26,523 nucleotides of DNA from Lingula anatina (GCF_001039355.2 NW_019773670.1:280463-306985), one strand, 5' to 3'; shown: positions 9,506 to 21,482, counted from the first letter of the stretch. Notes: generated from the sequence alone by a model not told the origin. Numbers and translations: made by a program.

Positions 9506-10241
9506 TAATGTTTAGTTCCAAATTTGTTGAGACAATTGAAAGCACTTGAATTGTCCAGAATTAAGTCATTTTGAGATATTCAGTGGACATTGAAAGTGGC
9601 ATGCACTTCTGACCGTTAGCTGTCATTTCTGTAAGGCTACTGGCTCATGTTTTTTTTTTTTTTTTTTTGCATCTGACCATAGAAAACATGCTGTTGATAT
9701 CTTTTACACGTTATTGTTCGACTTGCCAGCCTTGGTAAAGTCAGTAAAACTTCCCAGTAACTAAAATTTAATAGGTTTTATTTGAAAATAAAATAGGCCA
9801 CAGCTACATGTATTAGCTCTTCAGAAGTTGCTTTAAGAGCTACTGTAGTTTCTCAATATTCCAAATTCCTAAAATGCAAAGGAATTAGTTGAGATTTTAT
9901 GGGAACACGTTTTATTAGTTATCCAGAATGTATATTGAGGAACAAAAGAATGCAAGTGCAAAAAGGTAACAATAAAGGAATTTGCTATCATTGGCTCTGC
10001 TTAATATTCCATTTCAATTACACTAGTACTAGTAGTACATGTTCCTTCAATTGTAGAGATACATTATTATAATTACTGAAATTAAACAATCAAAATAAAG
10101 TAGTTAGTTCTATATTGGTATATTTGGATTTTTAGTTATTAGATTCTCAATCACAGTTTGTAACATATTTAGTATTTGTTTTTTAAATTGTATTATGCTA
10201 GATGGTGTACCGCCAGTCTTTCGTATGTTCAAGTGACATGT
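9506..10241 (+). other. NXT1 3' flank and spacer before the sulfotransferase cluster
   Basis: AT-rich sequence with a 20-T run at about 9649-9668 and several AATAAA hexamers. I see no coding signal. Confidence 0.6.
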
Positions 10242-10278
10242 GATAAGCCTTTATCGCTCCAAAAAGATCTATAAATAG
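10242..10278 (+). promoter_or_regulatory. Promoter of sulfotransferase A: inverted GATA pair and TATA box
   Basis: GATAAG at 10242-10247 faces TTATC at 10251-10255, forming an inverted GATA-like pair. TATAAATAG lies at 10270-10278, about 57 bp before the ATG. The pseudogene copy keeps the same TATA at 21474, which supports it as the ancestral core promoter. Confidence 0.55.
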
Positions 10279-10334
10279 CGAGATAACGTGAAGGTGACTG
10301 GAACTTGTAAGCAGTAATTCGTTTAACGGCAGAC

Positions 10335-13300
10335 ATGACTACTGTGTGCGTTGAAGACGCTAATGGGGATGCCATGACTTTGGTAGAATGGGGAGGAGTA
10401 TATTTCCCCGCGTTTCCCGGTATAGTCCCTCGGCTAAACGCCATTGGGACACTGGAGTTCAGACCTGACGACATACTGCTGTGCACATATCCTAAATGCG
10501 GTAATGTTGCTTTTCAATAAGTAAATTAGTAATATTGATACCATACCATGTATACGGAGCGTGAGTGTATGTCTGTGTGCGTATACATTTAGCTATTAAT
10601 TATTTACTGATTTTAAAGGTAGGGGACTACAAGTTTATGCGACCACAAAAAACCTCACGCGAGCCCAGACTGGGTTCCCATAGCTAGATCGATCTAACAG
10701 GATCGATCCATCTCCAAGGGGAATCACACTGAATTGCATTCAATTCAAGTGGCTTAGCTGTCTGGCACGCCTACTGAAGCTGCGTAACGATAATTAATTA
10801 CCGCTTAGCAGCTTCAAGGCTTGACAGAAATCTAAGCCGCTTAAGTTGATTGCAATTTAGCGAGAACCCCCTCTGAGATAGATCAATCCACAGTGAGTAC
10901 GATGGGGTCTGGGAATGGTCCCCTAGATTCAGGTCAACATCTGCTATGTAGAGCATTGATTTGATAAGCGTTATTACTTCCCTGGCCATTGCGTACTTGC
11001 TAGTGATAATAAAGAGAGGGAAAACGAGAGAAAGACCAGCGGTTTACAATATTTAAATTTGCTGTGGAAAAATAAATAAATTCTACATAAATTACATCAA
11101 TAAGCAGAGTTAGATAAGTAGAAAATCGGATGTAAATATAACACATTGAACTAAAATGTGAAATAAATAAGCAGGCTTATGCTATTGTCTCACCGGTACC
11201 ACACTCGCTAGTTTGACATGGTTTCTGAACCACTCTCCTCCAAACCACTTGAATTCTCGCTCGATGTTATGTTACGTTAAGTCGTAAATATTTTAGCTTT
11301 GTCGGATTATCTCAATTTACCTGCTATCCCTGCATCATTTCAAACAAACTTGAGTCAATGGCACTGTTTGTCTAAGATTTTTGTCTCCATCATTTTGTTT
11401 TTGTTTAAACTATGAGCCATGCCCTAAAGCTGTAGTGAAACAATAGTCTGCTTTGTAATTTAGTTTTGAGGTACCCCTTTTCAGTGTACAGTCCTGAAAG
11501 TCCAACAGCAAGATCAACGAGAATAGGACCTACTAGCTACTCATCCTAACGAAACAGCCTATCGGTGTGTGTCATATTTTCGCAAATATATATAATATCT
11601 GATTATTGTTTTTATTTTTTTTAATATTAGCATCAGTATATTTGCAAACATATAAAACTTTGATACCCGACCATCTCAATGACGATTCTCAGTAATACAA
11701 AACAGTAAAACTTTTAAGAACAACAGTATGCCTTGCTTCATTTCTAGGAACACAATGGTTAAATGGGATAGTCCAAATGCTCAAACAGAATGTAAGTGAA
11801 CATTATGACGAAGTCAAGTATCTTGAAGCTTGTGACCAAGACGTCATCAACAACATGCCGTCACCGAGAATCTTGATTACACACATGCCGAAGAGATTTG
11901 TGCCATATGATGCATGGAAGAAGAACATCAAGGTCATCATTGTCAGCAGAAACCCGAAAGATGTGGCCGCGTCCTTCTGTGCCTTTAAAAACGCTTGTAA
12001 GCTGTATGAATACAGTGGGACTTGGGACGGATTTTTCCCGCTTTTCTTGGAAGGAAAAGGTAAAGAAAATATGGATTGTCAAACTTTTTTTTCAAAAAAA
12101 AAAAAAAATAAATAAATAAACTGAAACAGATCTGATGTGATTGATATGCAGATTTATTTATTTATTTATTTATTTATGATAGTTGCGGGAAGTTCATGGT
12201 TTGAGTACACCAAAGAATGGTTTGAGGCAGCTAGTGGCAATCGTAACTGCTTGTTTCTGACTTACGAAGACATGAAAAAAGTAAGTTTACTACTGGAGCA
12301 TCAAATATTGGACTTTTAATTATCAATATCTATATGACAAAAATAAGTCCTATTTTAACCTGTATATGATCTATATACATAAGGAATACACGGGAATCAA
12401 GACATAATATTTGGGCTTTAACCCATATTTTAATATTTTAATTAAAATTGGTAACAGTAAAGGTCTCCACTGGGCCAGAATAGACACGGAGTTCACGTTG
12501 GCGCTCTATTGTATTGGCCTCTCTAGACAAAATGCACTACTCAGGCAATCGCTTGTCTGGCAACAGGCATGTGTGCACCTGTATTCCATCTGCTTTGCCA
12601 GCCTCCCGATGGACAGTCTGCGTTCTGCCCTCGGCAACCAGTTGCCGACGCAACTTAAAACGATTCAGAACCCGTGTTATTTTTGTCCGGTGAACAATAT
12701 GTATTTTATCATGAAAGTTCAAACAGTCTTTTAAAGGGTTGCATTATTTCAAAGTATTCATCACTATAATTAGACAGCAGTTTCCTTTCAGTGTAAACTC
12801 GACAAATATGTACTTTTTTTCTAGGATTTGCTGTCGGAAATAAAGAAAATAAACCGGTTTCTTGAATATGAAAGAACCGATCAATTCTTAGAAGAAGTGG
12901 CACAACAGTGCACCTTTGCCACCATGAAACGCGCAAAAGATGGCATAAAAAGAATCCAAGACATGTTTAAACCGGGAACTTCATTCTTCAGAAAAGGTTT
13001 TTATTTGCTTCATATATTTATTAAAGGAGAGAGAGAGAGAGAGAGAAACCCCACCAATTATTTGACTCAGTTTTGTCAGTTGACTTGTTGAAACTATTCA
13101 TGACCCATAGTTTCTTTTGTCAATAACTATAGAATATTCATTGTAAGAATGAAGTAATTTTTCTAATGTCGAAAAAGTTTTTACTTCAAATATTTCGATT
13201 TCTTGCGGAACATCTTTATTAGGGAATGAGGCTATCCAGGTGAATAGTCTCTACTCAGGAGAGATTCTGCGCNNNNNNNNNNNNNNNNNNNNNNNNNNNN

Positions 13301-13852
13301 NNNNNNNNNNNNNNNNNNNNNNNNNNNNNNNNNNNNNNNNNNNNNNNNNNNNNNNNNNNNNNNNNNNNNNNNNNNNNNNNNNNNNNNNNNNNNNNNNNNN
13401 NNNNNNNNNNNNNNNNNNNNNNNNNNNNNNNNNNNNNNNNNNNNNNNNNNNNNNNNNNNNNNNNNNNNNNNNNNNNNNNNNNNNNNNNNNNNNNNNNNNN
13501 NNNNNNNNNNNNNNNNNNNNNNNNNNNNNNNNNNNNNNNNNCCCCCCCCCCCACACACACACACACAACGAACACACCTATTTTCTTAGGAAAGAGAGGC
13601 AGTGGCCAGGGAGGATGGCACCATCATTTCTGTTGAGAATGGCCCCTGTCTTCTTGATGTGGATGGCTTCCCTGTAAATTTCTCTAGGTTCGGTCACTAT
13701 CTCATGCTCTATCTACTGGTTCTATTACAGGAGAAGTCGCAGACTGGAAGAACTGGTTCACAGTAGCACAAAACGAACAGTTTGATGAACTATACAACCG
13801 AGAAATGGCCGATGCACCTCCGGAACTCAAGTCCAGAATAGTATTTGAATAA
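10335..13852 (+). CDS. Cytosolic sulfotransferase, type A
   Basis: Five exons: 10335-10500, 11748-12059, 12183-12280, 12825-12996 and 13731-13852 (TAA), encoding 289 residues, the normal cytosolic SULT length. It should transfer sulfate from PAPS to a hydroxyl or amine of a small substrate in the cytosol. Seen in the sequence: the 5'-phosphosulfate loop TYPKCGTQW (Lys54, Thr57), the catalytic-type His101 in ITHMPKR, the 3'-phosphate motif RNPKDVAASF (Arg123, Ser131), FFRKG (248-250) and the dimer motif [10 protein letters not shown] (256-265, fits KxxxTVxxxE). Oddities: Cys and Gln in the first loop where the family usually has Ser and Thr, and Ala253 where RKGxxG usually has Gly. Intron 4 holds an assembly gap. 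The substrate cannot be read from the sequence. Confidence 0.95.
10670..10923. mobile_element. Palindromic MITE in intron 1 of sulfotransferase A
   Basis: A foldback of about 250 bp centred near 10795. The left arm (TTCCCATAGCTAGATCGATC, then AATTGCATTCAATTCAAG) is mirrored imperfectly on the right. The end sequence and the internal CGCCTACTGAAGCTG are shared with the two elements at 20810-21242, so all belong to one family. Exact ends are uncertain. Confidence 0.7.
12140..12182 (+). repeat. (TTTA)n tract forming the exon 3 splice acceptor region
   Basis: TTTA repeats at about 12153-12176 stand where a pyrimidine tract is expected, directly before the acceptor ATGATAG of exon 3. The pseudogene copy has the same arrangement at about 22539-22569. 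Confidence 0.8.
13026..13047 (+). repeat. (GA)n microsatellite in intron 4
   Basis: A short GA run 30 bases after exon 4 of sulfotransferase A. Confidence 0.9.
13273..13541. other. Assembly gap (269 N)
   Basis: The gap lies in intron 4 of sulfotransferase A. It is followed at once by 11 C and a CA repeat (13542-13567), a composition that often breaks assembly. All exons of the gene lie outside the gap. Confidence 0.99.
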
Positions 13853-15021
13853 TACCCTTAAAATTTCTTGGCCTTTCTCACACAGCCAGCGGGGAAAGCT
13901 GACTTTAATTTTTTTAAATAAAAAGGCATTACTTCCATGAAATTTTGTGAACAAATCTCAAAAGATAAATGTTTATTTTTAACGTCTGGCTTTTGTGTTC
14001 GTCTATTTGCCCTAAAAATTCCCACAAAGCGAGAAATACCATAATTCATTTCTCCTTCGACGAATTCGTTATGCATATTATATGTACAAGTGGCGGATTT
14101 AGAGAGGGGTGTGTGTGTCAGGGGGGGGGGGCTGACCCCTCCTTCGATTTCTTAAAAAAAATCACACCAAAGGTCGACTCTAGAATTAAGAATTTTGACT
14201 AGTTGAATCATAGTTCTATACCGTACGAAATGGCACCGTTCGCCCTCTAAAATACCAAATTTTCGGGGACCCTCAGGCGGGGGGGGGGTTACCATAAGTA
14301 ATTTGCTCAGCAGAATCAAAATGACGTAGAAGCCCCAGCAACTTTTTCCATTTTATTTGTTTATATCAGCTACGGATATTTGAGCTGTTTTATATTAATT
14401 TGGCTTTTGGGACTTTGGAACCGCTTCCTATTCTGTGTTAATACAGCGGGTGAAATCCATTATTCTTATCCCCGACCTTGTTTGGGGTGCATGCTATCTA
14501 CGTGAAGTGAATGAGTCGTTAATATTTTTTAATAGTTAAAATAATTGATTCATATTAAATGTGTAATGTGGTGTGGTCTTTTCTAACCATAAAAGTTAGG
14601 GAGAAAAAGCACCATAATAGCCTTTTAGAAAGGTTTATACCCTTATCCGAAAATCGAGATTACAGTAGAACAATTATTTTGTTCCTTAATGAGTGCCTTC
14701 ATTGGAGTATAAAATCATTTTGTAGATGCTTGTAAGCAAATGTCGTTTTATTTGGCACTAAATACGTTAGATATACATGTAACCATAAGTGTTGTGCTCA
14801 CCAGATGGAATTATGTAGAATCCCGAGCATCTTTTCCCTTTTATTTATTTAATGCGTTGTGAAGAAAATGTGTATTAAGTGATTTTAGTCACTTGAAAAT
14901 GATTGTTCTCTTTTATGTCTACATAAAGATGGGGACATCTGTGCGACCATTTCAGATAAGTCATATTATTATTATTATTGCTACAAACACGAGTAAATCT
15001 TGTGATTGCATCCCAATGCCA
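13853..15021 (+). other. Spacer between sulfotransferases A and B1
   Basis: AATAAA at 13917-13922, 65 bp after the stop, is a good polyadenylation signal. Two G runs, at 14121-14131 and 14279-14288, flank a stretch starting GTGGCGGATTTAGAG (about 14090-14290) that may be a decayed DNA transposon. From about 14870 the sequence resembles the regions upstream of B2 and B3. No gene seen. Confidence 0.55.
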
Positions 15022-15047
15022 ATAAACAAGAGATAAGAACCCTTATC
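15022..15047 (+). promoter_or_regulatory. Forkhead-like and paired GATA-like sites upstream of B1
   Basis: ATAAACAA (15022-15029, forkhead-like) is followed by GATAAG (15032-15037) and CTTATC (15042-15047) in inverted orientation, about 80-105 bp before the ATG. The forkhead-like motif recurs before B2 and B3, and the CTTATC half before B2. Motif matches; binding untested. Confidence 0.45.
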
Positions 15048-15126
15048 ACGAGGCAACAAGTCACTAAAAGGGACGCTTAAATGGTACCTTCCCTGCGAAT
15101 TATCAAGTCCGCATTACTGATTTAAA

Positions 15127-17112
15127 ATGGCAGAAATTAGAGTCAAAGATGCTGGAGGCCATGGGTATAACGTGATAGAGTGGCAAGGGATGTATTACCC
15201 CCTTTTCCCTGGAATAGCCCCACGTTTGGAAGCCTTGGGCACGTTTGAATGTAGAAAGGAAGACATTTTACTATGGACGTACCCTAAATCAGGTAAGTAT
15301 TACGGCCTAAAGGGCTGATGCATATGAAATTTGTAATGATGATGAATAATATGTATTTGTATGGTGTTTATGGCACAGGCCAGATTGAAATCAATGGAAA
15401 TTTAAATTTGCCTAGGCGAAAGTGAAATCAAAGTCAAAGTCAATTCTGAACAATAAACTTAATCGAATATGACTTTTCATTAAAGCTGTCCAACACTGTT
15501 TCTAGGTACACGGTGGGCATATTCAATAGTAAGCATGATCAAAAACAACAGCACTGATGACAATAGCATGGACTCGATATACCTTGAAAAACTCGACCAA
15601 GAGGTCTTTGCCAAAATGGCGTCTCCCAGGATCTTGGCAAGTCATCTGCCCAGGCACCTCCTGCCGCCAGATGTGTGGAGAAAGCAGATCAAGGTCATCC
15701 TAGTTACCAGGAATCCCAAAGACGTGGCTGTGTCATTCTATAACTTCATGAAAGGCAAAAAGAATTTTGAATACACTGGCCCATGGGAATCGTACTTTCC
15801 AATTTTCACACAAGGGAAAGGTAAGATGTGGAGTGAAATTGGTTAGGAATGGGCGCGCCTTGTGATCAGAAAACACATAACACATACGACTTCAGATTGC
15901 ACTTTGTAATTTTTTCTAAATGCCCAGTGAACCTTGGCGTATTTAATTTTGAATGTCAATGAATTAAAAAACTATGCTCTTCAATTATACATTCTGTTAC
16001 CTGAATGCTTCTCGGCAGTGTTTTGCGTGGTTAGACATTTTGAAGTCAATTTAAAATGAGCGAGAAAATAAAAATAAAATATTTGGTCGTCATGTTTGCA
16101 ATTTTCATAACTATGGATATATGTTAAGTTGAAGAAGTGCATTTAATACATTTTTAGTCCCTTACGGCTCCTGGTTTGACCATACCAAAGAGATGTGCAA
16201 GGGAGTGGACAGCATTCCCAACTGCTTATTTTTGACTTACGAAGAAATGCTTAAGGTATGCAGATGGCTATGTATTCAGGTCTATGTGTGCTTAACACTT
16301 AATCGACAAATAATTCCTTCTATTCTCAAGTGATATCTTATATATCACGATGCACAATTAAAAAGTTATGAAAGATTGCTTCAGGGTCTTAGAACAGTAT
16401 TTATCAGTAATATTAATGTAGTGGTAATGATTCTTCGGATTGCCGTCACAAAATACCACGCTGTTCTGCAGATTTTAGAAATACTATTACAAATTATTTA
16501 CAAATTCTTATATAGATACAGTCTCAGTAAATAACAAGTTATTGAAAATATTCGGATGATGGCTGCTTGCTTAATGGCACTATTTTACAGGATTTACCAG
16601 CCGCTGTGAAAAAAATCAATTCCTTTCTTGGATTTGAACGATCAGACGCATTTTTGGAGGAAGTAGCGCAGAAATGTACATTTTCTTCGATGAAAAGATC
16701 CGAAGAAACTAGAGAACCGAATAAATTTATGAGAGAAGGCCACAGATTTTTTAGAAAAGGTTTGTGAATGCTCTTTTTGATTATCTGTGCATCTACTTGT
16801 CTGTTTATGGCTTTTCTTCTAGTTCTAAGTCCCCTGTTACCATTAAGATGGAGTTCCTTTTGGCGCCAAGAGGAACACTTATCTGAATGGAAGGGAATGA
16901 ACACTTAAAATATTATTAAATAATTCAGGAGTGATATCCTTTATATGTCGAAAGAAATAATATAGCAGCGACGCATTTCTTGTAATTCAGGTCAAGTTGC
17001 CGACTGGAAGAACTGGTTTACAGTGGCCCAGAATGAAGAGTTTGATGAGCTCTACCATGCCAAGATGGCGGATGCACCTCCTGACCTCAAATCTAGAGTA
17101 GTTTTCGAATGA
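15127..17112 (+). CDS. Cytosolic sulfotransferase, type B1
   Basis: Five exons: 15127-15292, 15506-15820, 16158-16255, 16591-16759 and 16991-17112 (TGA), encoding 289 residues with the same intron positions and phases as type A. Seen: TYPKSGTRW (Lys54, Thr57; Arg58 where Thr is usual), catalytic-type His102 in [17 protein letters not shown] (Arg124, Ser132), GSWFDH, FFRKG (248-250) and the dimer motif [10 protein letters not shown] (256-265). It starts [11 protein letters not shown], shared with B2 and B3, which fixes the start codon. The protein is a PAPS-dependent sulfotransferase of SULT1-like shape with unknown substrate. B1 and B2 also match in introns and 3' flank, so they are a recent tandem pair. 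Confidence 0.95.
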
Positions 17113-17629
17113 TCTTGAAAAAAAATATCATAAAAACAAACACTTTAATTCATTAATTGCTCTAAAAGAAAACCGAGATAGTTTAACAGGCGGAGAATGT
17201 AATAATGCACCAAACTTCGAATATAAATTTATCAAAAACTGACCACCATATTTCAACAAAATGCCAAATGTGACTACAACATAAATTTTCCTTTTGTATG
17301 ATATTGCCTTTTCATAAATAACTTGTATATTAATGCTATAAGGTATATGTGGCGTTGAATTCGAAATATAGGCCTTTATGCGAAACATGACATTGCCGAC
17401 TTAGGTCGCCTTTTACCCCAGCAACTTTCTTCTTTTCTTTCTTTCTTTCTTTCTTTACTCTTTCTTTCTTTATTGCAATGTGAAGAAAATGTGAATTAAT
17501 GAATTTCTGTCGCTTTGAAAATGATGAATCACTTCGATGTCTAGATAAAAATGAAAAGGATCAATTCCGATAAGTTGCATTGATATAGATTTTAAAGCTA
17601 GTAAATCACGCGGAGACACCTTAATACCA
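17113..17629 (+). other. Spacer between B1 and B2 with (TTTC)n repeat
   Basis: 17140-17290 matches the 3' flank of B2 (20220-20400). A TTTC microsatellite lies at about 17429-17472. The last 200 bp match the upstream regions of B1 and B3. No gene seen. Confidence 0.7.
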
Positions 17630-17656
17630 ATAAACAACAGATTAAGAACCCTTATC
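17630..17656 (+). promoter_or_regulatory. Forkhead-like and GATA-like sites upstream of B2
   Basis: ATAAACAA at 17630-17637 and CTTATC at 17651-17656 lie within 52 bp of the ATG. The first GATA half of B1 is altered here (GATTAAG). Confidence 0.4.
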
Positions 17657-17680
17657 GGGTCAGTAAAGGGGACACTCAAA

Positions 17681-20190
17681 ATGGCGGAAATTCGAGTCAA
17701 AGATGCTGGAGGCCATGAATATAACGTGATAGAGTGGCAAGGGATGTATTTCCCCCTTTTCCCTAGAATAGTACCTCGTCTTGAAGCCTTGAGTACGTTT
17801 GAATGTAGAAAGGATGATATTTTACTATTGACGTACCCTAAATCAGGTAAGTATTATGGCCAAAAGGGCTGATGCATCTGATATCTATAATAATGATGAA
17901 TAATGTACTTGTATGATGTTTATGTCGCAGGCCAGATTGAAATCCATGCAGATTTTAAATTCGCCTGGGGCAAGGTGAAATCAAGCCACAGTCAATTTTG
18001 AATAATAAACATATGGCTTTTCGTTAAAGCTATCAAACACTGTTTCTAGGTACGCGATGGATATATTCAATAGTAAGCATGGTCAAAAACAACAGCACTA
18101 ATGACCCTAGCATGGACTCGATATACTTTGAAGCGCTTGACCAAGAGGGCTTTGCCAAAATGGCGTCTCCCAGGATCTTGGCAAGTCATCTGCCTAGGCA
18201 CCTTTTGCCACCAGATGTGTGGAGAAAGCAGATCAAGGTCATCCTAGTTACCAGGAATCCCAAAGACGTGGCTGTGTCATTCTATAACTTTATGAAAGGC
18301 ATTAAGGATTTTGAATACACTGGCCCATGGGAGTCGTACTTTCCAATTTTCACGCAGGGAAAGGGTAAGATATAAATTGAAATCAGTCAGGAATACGCGA
18401 GCATTGTGATCAGAAAACATTTAAACGACTTCATATCGCGCTTTGCAACTTTTTTGTCCTAGTGAACTTGGATATCAATTAATTTAAAAAACTGTGCGCT
18501 TAATAATATTAATAATAACCAATAATTTATTCCCACGTCTAAAGGCCGTTTCGACAGTGTTTTGCAGAGTACGACATTCTGAAGACATTTGAAAATTTTC
18601 GAAAAAGATATTTTACGAAATAAATAAATTAATAAATAAAATATTCGACCTCAACCTTTTTTCAATTGCCATTACTTTGGATATAAGTGCATTTCACTCA
18701 TTTTAGTCCCTTACGGCTCCTGGTTTGACCATACCAAAGAGATGTGCAAGGGAGTGGACAGTAATGCCAATTGCTTATTTCTTACTTACGAAGAAATGCT
18801 TAAGGTATGCAGACGGTTGCGTATTTAGGTCAACACTTAATCGACTATTAATTCCTTCTATTCCCGATTATGCAGACAATTGCGTATTTAGGTCAACACC
18901 TTATCGACTATTAATTCCGTCTATTCCCGATTAAATCTGTTATAAGTGACACGGTGTACAATCAAAAGTATTTTTTAATTTGCAAGAAGGTATGGGAACA
19001 GCATTTTTCAATTACATTATTGTAGTGGTAAAGATTCTGCGGATTGCCGTCACAAGCTAACACTGTTCCTCAGAGTTGCAATATGCTATAACGAATAATT
19101 TACAAAATCTCGTATAAAAATGCAGCATCAGAACATAACAAGTCATTTGTAATTATTTTCATACGATGGTCGCTTTGCTTAATTGCACTATTTTTATACA
19201 GGATTTACCAGCTGCTGTGAAAAAAATCAATTCCTTTCTTGGATTTGAACGATCAGACGCATTTTTGGAGGAAGTAGCGCAGAAATGCACATTTTCTTCG
19301 ATGAAAAGATCAGAAGAAGCTGGAGGACTGAATAAATATCTGAAGGATGGTCACAGATTTTTTAGAAAAGGTTTGTGAATACTCTTTTTGATTACATATC
19401 TTTCAGTTTACATGTGAATTGTCGGTTTCTTCTTCCAATTTATTTTATCATCTACTAACTGGACCAGTCTATATAAAATGTGGGGTGTGTCTTACTCCCT
19501 CTCATTCGTCTTCGGCATGTTTTCTTCCTGCTGTTTTATCAATAAATTAATTAGACAAGCGGGAGCTCTATTTAGGTTACCATCTTTAAAGGGATAACTC
19601 TTAATATGAGATTCAAAATTCCACAATTAATACACTTTAAACAAAATATACAACTTGGACCTTCACAGATGGCTTCCATCAGTAATAATTTCTTAAAAGA
19701 TTATTACAAAAACACATTTAAAAAATCGACCAGCTTTGAATGTCGGAACAGATTCAGTAACTATTGGAAAGTGTAACAAAATTGTCGTTTACTCCAGGAA
19801 AATTCACTTTATGGCACTTTTTTCGCCAAAATGAATTCTCAAAATCAATTCTAAGTCTCAGTGGATCTACCCAGATACGTGAACCGCTCTTTGTGAAAGG
19901 AGTCTAGTCTAACCTCATATCACAGTGTTTCTTAAAATGTTGTGCGACTTATCTTAAGAGAGGTAAATTGACACCTCAAGTATAATAGAACATCACACTC
20001 AGGAGTGACATTCTTTCTTTATTTGTTGAAAGATATACTAAAGCAGCGACGCATTTCTTGTATTTCAGGTCAAGTTGCCGACTGGAAGAACTGGTTCACA
20101 GTGGCCCAGAATGAAGAGTTTGATGAGCTCTACAATGCCAAGATGTCGGATGCACCCCCTGACCTCAAATCTAGAGTAGTTTTCGAATGA
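17681..20190 (+). CDS. Cytosolic sulfotransferase, type B2
   Basis: Five exons: 17681-17846, 18050-18364, 18707-18804, 19202-19370 and 20069-20190 (TGA), encoding 289 residues. The active-site motifs are as in B1: TYPKSGTRW, His in [22 protein letters not shown] and [10 protein letters not shown]. Differences from B1 cluster near the N-terminus (FPRIVP instead of FPGIAP, LLLTYPK instead of LLWTYPK), in residues 70-90, and in exon 4 before FFRKG ([13 protein letters not shown]). These may alter substrate contacts; this is inference. Intron 3 carries a 63-bp tandem duplication touching the splice donor. Intron 4 is longer than in B1 (698 versus 231 bp). Confidence 0.95.
18806..18931 (+). repeat. 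63-bp tandem duplication at the start of B2 intron 3
   Basis: 18806-18868 and 18869-18931 are near-identical. The first unit begins within the donor (GGTATGC); in the second the donor GT reads TT, so only the first can splice. B1 and B3 have a single unit. Confidence 0.85.
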
Positions 20191-20806
20191 TCTTGAAAAA
20201 AAGATATCATAAAACAAAGACTTTAATTCATTAGGTGCTCTAAAAGAAAACCAGGATAGTTTCGCTGGCGGGGAATGAAATTATGCATCAAAATTTGTAA
20301 CATAAATTTTAATTTTTAACATAAACTTATCAAAAGCTGACCCTACATTTTGACAAGATGCCAAAAGGACTACAACATAAAATTTGCCTTTTGATGTTCT
20401 GCATAAATAATTTACTGTGGCTAACTAAAAAGCAGTGGCTATATTGCTAGTTTTTGTGCTAGCTTCGGAATAGGGTAATAACAAAATCAGGAATTCATGG
20501 AATCGAACAAACCAACTTTGGTAAAAAAAAAAAGAATTAAAATAAGTCAAATAAAAGTAACAAACCGAGTGGTAACAAACCACATACGTCGTCAGGCTGG
20601 AATAAAGAATACCATAACTGAGAGGGGAAAATAACGGTTTGTGAATTTGTTTCATAGGTGGGTCCTGGAATACACCATGCTGTAACTTCGGCTTAACTTG
20701 GGGACTGTATTAACTGTGTCCATGATTGCATAAATTAAAATGCCTTATAAAGCTTAAGTCAGAACGCCTAATGCGACAAATGCTACCGAAGATGATAAAA
20801 ATACAG
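20191..20806 (+). other. 3' flank of B2 and spacer
   Basis: 20210-20400 matches the 3' flank of B1. The rest is AT-rich without visible coding or repeat structure. Confidence 0.6.
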
Positions 20807-20809
20807 TAA

Positions 20810-21023
20810 GACTGCATTCCCACAGATTTTAAATCGACCTATCCCCGTGGGGAGTCTTACTAGATTACTTTCAGCTTAGCCGGCTTAAATGTCGGTTTCG
20901 CCTACTAAAAGCTGTAAAGGGGTAATTAACTTCTGTGCGCGCTCGGCTGTGTGCGCTTGGCATGAACCCCCAGGGAGTTAGGTCGATCCAGATGGATCGA
21001 TCTAAATCTGTGGGAATGCAGTC
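20810..21023. mobile_element. MITE, first of a head-to-tail pair, with TAA target duplication
   Basis: The ends GACTGCATTCCCACAGATTT and its inverse close the element, with TAA at 20807-20809 and 21024-21026. A 3-bp TAA duplication is typical of PIF/Harbinger elements. There is no coding capacity. It is the same family as the next element and the one at 10670. Confidence 0.75.
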
Positions 21024-21026
21024 TAA

Positions 21027-21242
21027 GGCTCTATTCCCATAGATTTTAGATCGATCTATCCCCGCGGGGAGTCTCACTAGATTACTTTCAGATAATCCGA
21101 CCTAAATGTCCGTCCCGCCTATTACAAGCTGTAAGGGGGTAATTAGCTTTCGTGTCCGCCCGGCTGACAGCTATTTAGCATGAACCCCAAGGGAGTTAGG
21201 TCGATCTAAAGTAGGTCGATCTAATCTATGGAAATGGGGTGT
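21027..21242. mobile_element. MITE, second of the pair
   Basis: It is like the preceding element over its whole length, in the same orientation and directly abutting its TAA. The ends are CTATTCCCATAGATTTTAGA and an inverse that is less well kept. The right target duplication is unclear. Confidence 0.7.
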
Positions 21243-21473
21243 ATGATTCCAAAACCTTCACCTTGCGCAAACATTAAAATTGCAAATAAAAGGATTACTG
21301 AATCGTATGTCTTTAAGTATTTTTAATATTGCTCCTTTATCAACACAGCAGAATATCGATATAATAAATATATGAATAAAAATTGAATACAGATAGTGAT
21401 ATACGCCAGAGCGTGCAACTGAATCTGCCCTTATACGCGCCCGTTTTGTCCTGTATATTCAAGAAAAAGGCCC

Positions 21474-21482
21474 TATAAATAG
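21474..21482 (+). promoter_or_regulatory. Retained TATA box of the pseudogene
   Basis: TATAAATAG, 48 bp before the former start codon, is aligned with the TATA of sulfotransferase A, as is the following GCAGACATGAC. Confidence 0.5.

Noticed and set aside
13232-13677. Open frames spanning the N gap
   Set aside because: They exist only because the run of N contains no stops. The flanking codons come from a C run and a CA repeat.
14090-14290. hAT-like element between the G runs in the A-B1 spacer
   Set aside because: The GTGGCGGATTTAGAG start is suggestive, but I could not find matching inverted ends or a target duplication, so I only mention it in the spacer entry.
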